DNA from: Ancylothrix sp. D3o
GTDB taxonomy: Bacteria > Cyanobacteriota > Cyanobacteriia > Cyanobacteriales > Oscillatoriaceae
NCBI RefSeq assembly: GCF_025370775.1
Contig: NZ_JAMXEX010000002.1
Location: 1 to 64,000 of the forward strand
Reading direction: 5' to 3'
Length of the DNA stretch: 64,000 nt
Positions 37,647 to 46,324 of this stretch are shown here, in pieces (position 1 is the stretch's first letter; each line of letters opens with the position of its first letter). The notes below the pieces were generated by a model. It was not told where the DNA came from, made no database searches, and worked only from the letters and a program-made list of their open reading frames with translations. The position numbers and the translations under genes are program-made.

Positions 37647-38819
37647 CTATTTTGATTCTTCTTTAATGGTAGAAAAATTTTCAAACCATCCCCGCCGCCA
37701 GAAAAAGAAAACCAAACCGCAAGCAATCATCACCATTGAGGCTAAGCAAAGCGGATAACCCCAATACCAATTTAGCTCAGGCATATTCACCGGTGATTTG
37801 TCGGTATTAAAATTCATCCCATAAACGCCGGCAATAAAAGTCAGAGGGATAAAAATAGAAGACATCACCGTGAGAAACTTCATAATTTCATTCATGCGAT
37901 TGCTAACGCTAGAAAGATAAACATCCATTAAACCCGAAGTCAATTCTCGATAAGTTTCTACCATATCCATAACTTGTACAGTGTGATCATAACAGTCACG
38001 CATATAAATCCTTACAGAAGGACTAATCAACTGACTGCCATCTCGAATTAAAGAATTTATAGCATCACGTTGAGGCCAAATAGCCCGACGCAAAGCTAAT
38101 AACTCCCGGCGAATTTGATAGATTTTTTCAAGGGTTTTGCGAGTGGGATTCATCACCACTTCGGTTTCTAGTTCATCGATGCGCTCACCATATTCTTCGA
38201 GAACGGGAAAATAGCCATCGATAATCGCATCCAGAAGCGTATAAGCTAAATAATCAGCGCCTTGTTTGCGGATAATACCTTTATTGGTGCGGATACGCTC
38301 TCTCACCGGCCCAAAACAATCACTTTCGGGTTCTTCTTGAACCGAGAGCAAATAATTTTTACCTAAAACAAACCCAACTTGCTCAATCCAAAACCCTGAT
38401 GTTTTTTCTCTCGGCATAACCATCAGAGCAATTAGTACAAGTTGGTCTTCATAATCTTCGACTTTTGGCCTTTGAGGAACGTTAACAACATCTTCTAAAG
38501 CCAGAGGATGTAACCCAAACACATCACTTAGCTGCCGCCATGTTTCTTCGTTGCCCAAACCTAAAACATCAACCCAAGAAACAGAATCGGTATTGAGGTA
38601 CTTCGCGCATAATTGCGGTTCATTAATTTGTAAACGTACAGCTTTATTGTCGTTATAGTCAATCAATACAATATTCGGCGGTGGGGCATTTTCTTCGAGA
38701 TCGAGGGTACCGGGGAGTGCGCCCGGTTCATCGTAATAATACTCAAAGTAATCATCCTCTTCTTCTTTCTCTGGGGCTTCTATCTCAACCGGGGTGGGGG
38801 ATAAACGGTGTTCTGTCAT
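37647..38819 (-). CDS. corA: CorA family magnesium/cobalt transporter
   Basis: A 390-residue protein. It has the large cytosolic alpha/beta domain (HPLALEDVVNVPQRPKVEDYEDQLVLIALM), the long stalk helix (ETYRELTSGLMDVYLSSVSNRMNEIMKFLTVMSSIFIPLTFIAG), the signature YGMNF at the pore mouth and the second membrane helix (WYWGYPLCLASMVMIACGLVFFFW). The N-terminal 50 residues are acidic and unusual. It forms a homopentameric inner-membrane Mg2+ channel. Monocistronic; no M-box riboswitch was seen upstream. Confidence 0.95.
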   Translation of the reverse strand: MTEHRLSPTPVEIEAPEKEEEDDYFEYYYDEPGALPGTLDLEENAPPPNIVLIDYNDNKAVRLQINEPQLCAKYLNTDSVSWVDVLGLGNEETWRQLSDVFGLHPLALEDVVNVPQRPKVEDYEDQLVLIALMVMPREKTSGFWIEQVGFVLGKNYLLSVQEEPESDCFGPVRERIRTNKGIIRKQGADYLAYTLLDAIIDGYFPVLEEYGERIDELETEVVMNPTRKTLEKIYQIRRELLALRRAIWPQRDAINSLIRDGSQLISPSVRIYMRDCYDHTVQVMDMVETYRELTSGLMDVYLSSVSNRMNEIMKFLTVMSSIFIPLTFIAGVYGMNFNTDKSPVNMPELNWYWGYPLCLASMVMIACGLVFFFWRRGWFENFSTIKEESK

Positions 38820-38938
38820 GCGGGGATACCTGCGTCAGCATTCTTTGCCAATCTTAAGCAATTTTCGCTCGACCTCTCGGTATTCGGCAATCTCTTTTAA
38901 GTTAAGTGCCGGTTAAGCAGTAGGCAGATGCTTTCCCC

Positions 38939-38984
38939 ACCGGCATTTGTTATAACACCGGCATTTGTTATAACACCGGTGTTA
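38939..38984. repeat. 18-bp tandem repeat ending in a palindrome, 3' of groL
   Basis: CACCGGCATTTGTTATAA occurs twice in tandem and is followed by TAACACCGGTGTTA (38971-38984), a perfect 14-base palindrome. On the minus strand this is the 3' untranslated region of groL and may stabilise or terminate its mRNA. Confidence 0.6.
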
Positions 38985-39007
38985 TTGACTTAGTGGGCAG
39001 AGTTAGA

Positions 39008-40714
<1,707 letters not shown>

Positions 40715-40719
40715 TCAAT

Positions 40720-40746
40720 TTAGCACTCTAAGGCGCCGAGTGCTAA
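40720..40746. promoter_or_regulatory. CIRCE element (HrcA operator)
   Basis: TTAGCACTC-N9-GAGTGCTAA, a perfect match to the consensus, immediately upstream of groL. Confidence 0.97.
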
Positions 40747-41297
40747 ATCATATAGTCGTGAACTCCGAACCAAGGCTTGGGGGTTGGGGAACTGGTAAAA
40801 AGCGTGGGGCTAAAAAAAAGCTGGAAATTATCAAAAAATTTTCTTCCCCCACCGGCTCAAAGTTTTGGGTGGGTTCTTGTTTTAATTCAAACTTATTTGG
40901 CATAGCCTGAGCATAAAAAATAAAGCAAAAGATTAAATATTTACCCGACTTGCTGAAAGGGGGCGGTTGGTAAAAATTAAGCAAATAGACCTCCTTAAAA
41001 AAGTTCCCGTTTTGGCCAAGCTTTCTGGGCATTCAAATTAATAATTTTTATAAATATTTAGAAACTCGGTTTTTTAATAAACCGCCTTTTTTTCGCCCGC
41101 CAGCCCACCCTCACCCCCTGCCACCATCGCCAATAAATTTTGTTAACTCCACCCCTGGAGAAATCTTTTCCGGATCTGGGAAGTAGGAATCTGTATCTGG
41201 GTTCAGCGATTTTAATTGCTCAGCGCAAAGACTGGTGATTAAATCTGAGCGCTTTCGACATTCCTGAAATTCCTTGCTCCTCCACCACTGTCAAATT
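40747..41297. other. intergenic region between groL and the amidase gene
   Basis: About 550 bases. It holds a CGGTTT/AAACCG hairpin with a following T-run (41067-41093) and otherwise nothing recognised. Confidence 0.4.
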
Positions 41298-42752
41298 ATG
41301 AAAAAAAATGACATCGCTCATTTACCCCTCTCGACAGTTCGCAAACCTTTATGGGCAAAAAGTTTGCAACTAGGATTATTACTCCCCAGTTTATTAGGGG
41401 TTTTTTTACTAACAGCACCGGCAGATGCAGCCAAACTTCAATCATGGCGCTTTGATGCCAATCAAAACCGGCTTTTCTTTACAACAAATGGGCGTGTTCA
41501 ACCCAAAGCACAAATGGTTTATAATCCTGCTCGTCTTGTGATTGATTTACCGGGTGTAACATTGGGGCGTCCGAAAATGGAGCAGATGGTGGGAAGAGGG
41601 ATAAAATCTGTACGAGTCGGGCAATTTAACTCAACAACAACGCGGATGGTTCTGGAATTAGAAAATGGTTATACCCTCGATCCCCAAGAAGTAAGATTTC
41701 AAGGTATTACCCCTCAACAATGGGTAGTAGAAATTCCCACACCACAACGAACTAATCAAGCTTCCCGTCCTCCGGTTCCCCTACCACTTCCAACAGAAAA
41801 TACTAGAGCCGTGACTTCCTTAGAAAATATCGAAGTTACCCCGGAAGAAATTATTTTTCGCACTTCTGGAAGAAACCCCATACTTGATATTAAACGCGCT
41901 GCGGATGGTTCTTCAACAACTATTGATCTACGCGCTACTACCTTATCCCCGGATATGGAAAATGATTTTCCCAGCAATGTGAATGGCGTTAAAAATATCA
42001 GCGTTAGACAATTAGAAAGCTCGCCGCCAATGGTGCGAGTTACATTAGAGACAGAAACAGATACACCCAATTGGAGAGCGCAAATAGTGGCCGGTGGTGC
42101 GATTTTAAAACCCGATTTCGGCAGGGGGCCGGTGGGTGTAGTTCCTCCTGTAAATCCCCCTGTAAGGCCGCCAGAAATTAGTAATCCTCCGGCACCTTTA
42201 CCACGTCCAAATAATCGCATTGTCATTGTAGTTGATCCGGGTCATGGTGGAAGAGATCCAGGTGCAGTTGGGTGGGGTGGAATTCAAGAAAAAGAGATTG
42301 TTTTAGATATTTCTCGGCAGGTAGCAAGCTCTCTGGAACAACAAGGAATTCAAGCAATTTTAACCAGAAATGATGACCGCGAAATTGACCTTGCACCGCG
42401 AGTACAATTAGCAGAACGGCTAGATGCGACTTTGTTTGTGAGTATTCATGCCAATGCTATTAATATGAACCGGCCTGATGTTAATGGTTTAGAAACTTAT
42501 TATTACAGCAGTGGTTTAGGTTTGGCTCGCAGTATTCACAATAGCATTTTGCAAAGTGTGGATATTAAAAATCGCGGAGTCAGACAAGCAGGATTTTATG
42601 TTATTAAAAGAACCTCAATGCCGGCAGTTTTGGTGGAAGTTGGATTTGTTACAGGTAGAGAAGATAGTCAAAATTTAGCAAATCCAACCCACCGCGCACA
42701 ACTTGCTCAGGCAATTTCACGGGGAATTGTGCAGTATTTGCAGCAAAGGTAA
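41298..42752 (+). CDS. AMIN-domain N-acetylmuramoyl-L-alanine amidase
   Basis: A 484-residue periplasmic enzyme. A signal peptide (LGLLLPSLLGVFLLTAPADA) is followed by one or two AMIN domains (LQSWRFDANQNRLFFTT...VIDLPGV, then ENIEVTPEEIIFRTSG), a Pro-rich linker, and a C-terminal Amidase_3 domain with zinc ligands in IVVDPGHGGRDPGA, GIQEKEIVLDIS, FVSIHANAI and the final VEVGFVTGRED Glu. It cleaves the peptide stem from the glycan during cell separation; in filamentous cyanobacteria AmiC-type relatives also drill septal nanopores. Start: ATG at 41298 rather than the upstream TTG. Confidence 0.93.
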   Translation: MKKNDIAHLPLSTVRKPLWAKSLQLGLLLPSLLGVFLLTAPADAAKLQSWRFDANQNRLFFTTNGRVQPKAQMVYNPARLVIDLPGVTLGRPKMEQMVGRGIKSVRVGQFNSTTTRMVLELENGYTLDPQEVRFQGITPQQWVVEIPTPQRTNQASRPPVPLPLPTENTRAVTSLENIEVTPEEIIFRTSGRNPILDIKRAADGSSTTIDLRATTLSPDMENDFPSNVNGVKNISVRQLESSPPMVRVTLETETDTPNWRAQIVAGGAILKPDFGRGPVGVVPPVNPPVRPPEISNPPAPLPRPNNRIVIVVDPGHGGRDPGAVGWGGIQEKEIVLDISRQVASSLEQQGIQAILTRNDDREIDLAPRVQLAERLDATLFVSIHANAINMNRPDVNGLETYYYSSGLGLARSIHNSILQSVDIKNRGVRQAGFYVIKRTSMPAVLVEVGFVTGREDSQNLANPTHRAQLAQAISRGIVQYLQQR

Positions 42753-42821
42753 AAACACCCCCATGTAGGGGCCGTGCCCCCGTGCCGGCCCCAGTCTCTT
42801 TGTGATCTCCCTAGTTGTCAA

Positions 42822-43113
42822 TAGACCTATGAGCGAAAGTGTGTGTTAAAATAAAATGTTTAAACAATAAAATCAAAAAAGTATGGGCTACGAAACTATC
42901 AAAAACTTGAAGCCAGAAGAGTTTAAACGCTTTTGTGGAGTAAGAGCAGAAACTTTTGAGCAAAGGGTGAAAGTATTAGAAGAACACGAAAAATCTAAAA
43001 AGAATAGAAGAAAAAGATTTTTATTGCGTTTAAATTTGATAGCAGGTATTTATAATTATGAACTTTGTTTGCTTGAAATTTCTTAATAAAGAGGACTTTC
43101 GCTCATAGGTCTA
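42822..43113 (+). mobile_element. 292-bp MITE derived from an IS5-like element (left bracket)
   Basis: The ends TAGACCTATGAGCGAAAGT (42822-42840) and ACTTTCGCTCATAGGTCTA (43095-43113) are perfect 19-base inverted repeats. If the outer TA is the target duplication, each repeat is 17 bases. The interior is an internally deleted transposase gene. Its right end is eight bases from the mCpol-like gene's stop codon. The same terminal sequence occurs in inverted orientation at 45257-45275. Confidence 0.9.
42883..43086 (+). pseudogene. in-frame deletion remnant of the IS transposase (67 aa)
   Basis: The first 36 residues are identical to the N-terminus encoded at 45214 (MGYETIKNLKPEEFKRFCGV and onward), the helix-turn-helix start of a DDE transposase of the IS5-like HTH_Tnp_4 type. 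After KSKKN the text jumps to RRKRFLLRLNLIAGIYNYEL, which looks like the normal C-terminus of this family. The deletion kept the frame, so a 67-residue protein with both ends but no catalytic core remains encoded. It cannot be an active transposase. Confidence 0.85.
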
Positions 43114-43121
43114 CTTTAGAT

Positions 43122-43517
43122 TTAAGGAATATGCCTAAACTCAAATTCCCCATTTATAACCTCAAGTAAAATGATTAATCCACGGCCTGCTGATTTAGCA
43201 AATTTAAGAGCTAAGTAAGCTTCAATAACATTTTTACCAATGCCTACGGAAAACGTAACAGCCAACCCTGAATGAATTGCCATAAATTTTTCAATAAAAG
43301 ATTGGTAACTTTTTACTTCAACTAGAAGACTATCCCCGCCTTGCAAATAAGTTTTTCCTCCAATGCTATCAGCGATCAAACCGATATTCTCGACTGAATT
43401 ATTGATAGAATGACTATATTCAACTAACTCATCCAGTTTATTAGATATGATCAGCTTTTCTATCTTTCGACCTACTAAATCTCCATCAATTGCCACAAAA
43501 AATGATTCTAAAGTCAT
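43122..43517 (-). CDS. mCpol-like minimal CRISPR polymerase (stand-alone nucleotide cyclase palm)
   Basis: A 131-residue single-domain protein. Residues 6-22 (FFVAIDGDLVGRKIEKL) match the first strand and metal-binding Asp motif (DGDxxG) of Cas10/GGDEF-type palm domains. Residues 58-68 (LQGGDSLLVEV) match the catalytic GGDD/GGDEF hairpin, here GGDS. Residues 87-112 (VTFSVGIGKNVIEAYLALKFAKSAGR) match the following strand and helix with the S-x-GIG...A-x-ALK-x-AK-x-GR pattern. The small size and lack of Zn or HD domains fit mCpol, proposed to make cyclic (oligo)nucleotides. Its ATG overlaps the stop of the CARF-HEPN gene by four bases (ATGA), implying translational coupling. It is not a diguanylate cyclase by length or motif spacing. 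Confidence 0.82.
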   Translation of the reverse strand: MTLESFFVAIDGDLVGRKIEKLIISNKLDELVEYSHSINNSVENIGLIADSIGGKTYLQGGDSLLVEVKSYQSFIEKFMAIHSGLAVTFSVGIGKNVIEAYLALKFAKSAGRGLIILLEVINGEFEFRHIP

Positions 43518-44530
43518 CGTCTTAAAAGCTTACTCCAAAATTCTTGACTAGCTCTTGCACACCTAAAGCTTTCTAAAGCTAGGTTAATACAAAGTCGAAC
43601 CTCATTAACTTCAAATTTATGAGGCGAAATACCTGCATGAGCCGAAATATTTCTATATGTTCTCAAAGGTGTCAATAAACCAGGAACTGTCAATATGGAC
43701 TCTAAATTTTTATCAACATAATCTCGGTTTTTACTACTTATTTGAGAATACTTTATGAAGAAGAAAGTAATTGCGCCTAGAGGGTCTCTTTGTCTCTCCA
43801 GATCAATACCAAAGTCACTAGAGAATCTTTGTGCTGGCCGATAGCTTATTAAAAAATCCAAAAGATCATTTATAAAAACTTCACTTGAGGTTGTTGCATC
43901 CACTACTGCACTACGAAAATTGTCGCCTTGGAAAAAAGAGAATATACTTTTTTTTAAATCATTGCTTATTCTCTTAAGGAAGGAGTCTTCAGGAACCCCA
44001 GCAAATATTTTTTCAATCTCTTCAAGATAAAATATTAAGTCGAAATAACTTAACCGAGAAATATCAGCAATGCCTGTAAACGGAGGCAATTGAACATATT
44101 CATAATGTTGTCCCCAAACTGGTTCATCGGGTATTTCTTTTGGGGGACATAGTAGGGAGATGTAGTAAATATTTTTTAGCCTCAACAAACTTGCCGTAAG
44201 ATAAAGTTGAGCAGTTACAGACTTTTGTCCATTAGTTAAATCTACATATTTAATAGAATCTTCTTTGAAAACAGCAGTAAAGTGTTCCGCCCTCCCAATG
44301 CCATCGTTGCTTAAGGGTACTTGTTCTATTCTTATTTGATTGCCTAAAAATGCTTTATACAGATTAACTTGTTCAGTAAAAAGGTTATCTATAAGAGTCT
44401 CAGGCGAAGAAAAAAGAACAACCTTTGATATTGGATTACTTTGATTTTGTTCAGCCAAAGTTTTTATAGCAAGTGCTACAAGCTTAACTGTATTAAGGTT
44501 TGGGTTTCCGCAAGTGTATAAAACAGACAT
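43514..44530 (-). CDS. CARF-like + HEPN-like effector RNase (Csm6/Csx1-like architecture)
   Basis: A 338-residue protein. Residues 1-155 read as a Rossmann-like CARF domain: the first strand and ligand loop SVLYTCGNPN-x2-TVKLVALAI, then the diagnostic YVDLTNGQKSVTAQLYLTASLL (residues 95-116; CARF consensus D-x-T-x-G-x-K). Residues 165-338 are helical, and near the end carry RTYRNISAHAGI, where Arg293-Asn-x3-His298 is a HEPN RNase motif (R-x4-H). There is no membrane helix. Predicted role: cyclic-nucleotide-activated ribonuclease, sensing the product of the coupled mCpol-like protein. A HEPN domain with a purely toxic or regulatory role is the alternative. An AAAGAG sequence is about eight bases before the start. 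Confidence 0.78.
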   Translation of the reverse strand: MSVLYTCGNPNLNTVKLVALAIKTLAEQNQSNPISKVVLFSSPETLIDNLFTEQVNLYKAFLGNQIRIEQVPLSNDGIGRAEHFTAVFKEDSIKYVDLTNGQKSVTAQLYLTASLLRLKNIYYISLLCPPKEIPDEPVWGQHYEYVQLPPFTGIADISRLSYFDLIFYLEEIEKIFAGVPEDSFLKRISNDLKKSIFSFFQGDNFRSAVVDATTSSEVFINDLLDFLISYRPAQRFSSDFGIDLERQRDPLGAITFFFIKYSQISSKNRDYVDKNLESILTVPGLLTPLRTYRNISAHAGISPHKFEVNEVRLCINLALESFRCARASQEFWSKLLRR

Positions 44531-44659
44531 ACTGTGCGCTCTTTGCTCAATTTATGTTGGCTCTGCTAATCATCTCTCAACTGTACCACAACAGGCAACG
44601 TAAAGGTGGCTAACTGTGTATTTAACGTCAAATGTGCTGGATACCACCCCCTATATTGG

Positions 44660-45275
44660 TCTCATTATATTTTATTTATCCTGATTTTTGTTTTTTTGAA
44701 GATTTTAAAATCATGTTTTTTCCCTTTATCTACAGCAGTGCAGACAACTAATTTATTTCTTTGGTCGCCTACTATTTGAGATTTTAATGTATGCTTCTTT
44801 TTCTTACCGCTGTAAAACTTTTTTTGTTTTTTTTGGACGTTCAATGGATGTTTCTGTGACATCAACTACTACTTCCCAGTCTAACTCTTGATTTAATAAA
44901 GCTTTTTTTCCAGGCAATCTAAATAATTCAGATTAAATTAAATTTTTTTCTAGTTTGGTGATTATTCGATAAACATTGGATTCATTTAATCCCCAGCTTT
45001 GCCCTATATGAAACGGAGTACGGTATTCTCTCAAATATTCTAGGGTCATTAAAACCTGGTTTTCTAAATTAAATTTAGAAGGTCGCCCACTTTTTTTTTT
45101 AGATCTTTCGTGTTCTTCTAATACTTTCACCCTTTGCTCAAAAGTTTCTGCTCTTACTCCACAAAAGCGTTTAAACTCTTCTGGCTTCAAGTTTTTGATA
45201 GTTTCGTAGCCCATACTTTTTTGATTTTATTGTTTAAACATTTTATTTTAACACACACTTTCGCTCATAGGTCTA
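44660..45275 (-). mobile_element. truncated IS5-like element (right bracket, inverted relative to the MITE)
   Basis: The right end ACTTTCGCTCATAGGTCTA (45257-45275) is identical to the MITE end. Inside is a decayed transposase. The other end, toward the CARF-HEPN gene, lacks any recognisable terminal repeat, so this copy is truncated and cannot move alone. The outer end is seven bases from the stop codon of the 2OG-oxygenase gene. Confidence 0.82.
44665..45214 (-). pseudogene. degenerate IS5-like DDE transposase
   Basis: From ATG 45214 the frame gives 93 residues of an HTH domain (KSGRPSKFNLENQVLMTLEY, IGQSWGLNESNVYRI) and stops at 44933. Related sequence continues in other frames: LPGKKALLNQELDWEVVVDVTETSIERP, with the first catalytic Asp, then after a frameshift in an A-run YSGKKKKHTLKSQIVGDQRNK. 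Coding similarity ends near 44665, so the central and C-terminal catalytic residues are lost. Inactive. Confidence 0.85.
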
Positions 45276-45281
45276 ATCTAA

Positions 45282-46175
45282 CTACCGGCGCACCCAACCA
45301 TTAATCGTAAACCGGCTATCTAAAAATTCCTGCGACGGACAACGCACCGGCAAAACTTCGTGCATATACCGGCTCAAGAAAAACACCACACTATTATTGC
45401 GGGGATCTACCGTTTTATAAGAGTCGGCTTTGACATAATAATTATTCTGAATTTTACTGTCATAAATCACCAATTCTCCCCCACTAAAAGCTTTGGGTTG
45501 CCGATAAAAATAATACACATAAGTCAGAGTTCGAGTGGCCGTTTCAGCGCTGCCATTGTCATTGTGAACTTTGTAATAATTTCCATCATTGTGAGCGGTA
45601 AGTTGCGCTTCAACTTGAGAAATTTCAAAATTTGGAATCGAAAATTTACTCAAAACATCTGGCACTACTTGTCGCACCCCTTCAATCATCAATTCCGCAA
45701 ATTCTGGAAACTGATGCAGCACCCAAGATTTTCGATAATCTGCGGCGCCGGTTGAGGTTGTTGTTGTTGTAAAATCCGCTTGTTTTTCGCCGACAAATTT
45801 TAACAACCGTCCCAATTCTTCCTCTTTTAAAAAGTTATCAAATTGCAGAAAATAAGAGGGTAAAACTTCTGAAACGGGACGAGAATGTGGCACCGGCTCA
45901 ATTTTTGGAGTTAGCGGTGCTTTTTGCTGAACAAAAATGGCCGGTTCTGTAATCACTCCTACCAAATGCTCACTAGGGAAACACAAAGCAGACCGGCTTT
46001 CTTCAAGGGGAATTTGAAATAAAGTAGTCGTTTGTTGATTTTGTGAACGCGCCACCAAAACTTTTAACAAACTTTCCAGCAATACCGCATCTGATTTCAG
46101 CCAAATTGTGTATTCATGGCCTCCCAGCAGCAACAGTTTAACTTTGACTTCTTTTGATTCCAGTTCAGTTTGCAT
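45282..46175 (-). CDS. 2OG-Fe(II) oxygenase (prolyl 4-hydroxylase type)
   Basis: A 297-residue protein. The N-terminal 110 residues are unrelated to the catalytic core and form a small beta-rich domain. The C-terminal half is a P4Hc-type double-stranded beta-helix: LPSYFLQFDNFLKEEELGRLLKFV, the iron ligands His and Asp in YYKVHNDNG, the third ligand in FFLSRYMHEVLPV, and the 2-oxoglutarate-binding Arg in DSRFTINGWVR. It hydroxylates a protein or amino-acid substrate that cannot be named. Its stop codon is seven bases from the IS end, so the element inserted precisely into its 3' flank. Confidence 0.88.
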   Translation of the reverse strand: MQTELESKEVKVKLLLLGGHEYTIWLKSDAVLLESLLKVLVARSQNQQTTTLFQIPLEESRSALCFPSEHLVGVITEPAIFVQQKAPLTPKIEPVPHSRPVSEVLPSYFLQFDNFLKEEELGRLLKFVGEKQADFTTTTTSTGAADYRKSWVLHQFPEFAELMIEGVRQVVPDVLSKFSIPNFEISQVEAQLTAHNDGNYYKVHNDNGSAETATRTLTYVYYFYRQPKAFSGGELVIYDSKIQNNYYVKADSYKTVDPRNNSVVFFLSRYMHEVLPVRCPSQEFLDSRFTINGWVRR

Positions 46176-46253
46176 AACTTACAAATAAATGGTTTGTTAT
46201 GGGTAAGTATCGCCGCCGCAACGAGGTAAATATAACTTAGGTACAAGAGTCGA

Positions 46254-46301
46254 GAAACCGGGTTTTTCATCAGCTAGTTTTTTTGTAAAAAACCCGGTTT
46301 C
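46254..46301. repeat. perfect 14-base inverted repeat 3' of purH
   Basis: GAAACCGGGTTTTT (46254-46267) is the reverse complement of AAAAACCCGGTTTC (46288-46301). T-runs are inside rather than after the stem, so it is not a standard terminator though it may end transcription. Confidence 0.6.
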
Positions 46302-46324
46302 TAAAGGGGCGGCAAAATCAGCAA

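Noticed and set aside
43122-43517. Reading the small GGDS protein as a diguanylate cyclase fragment
   Set aside because: It is complete at 131 residues, lacks the typical GGDEF start D-x-L-T-x-L-x-N-R, and has the DGDxxG motif of Cas10-like palms.
42822-45275. CRISPR array near the CARF-HEPN/mCpol genes
   Set aside because: No direct repeats with unique spacers and no cas genes were seen anywhere in the window; the only repeats here are IS ends.
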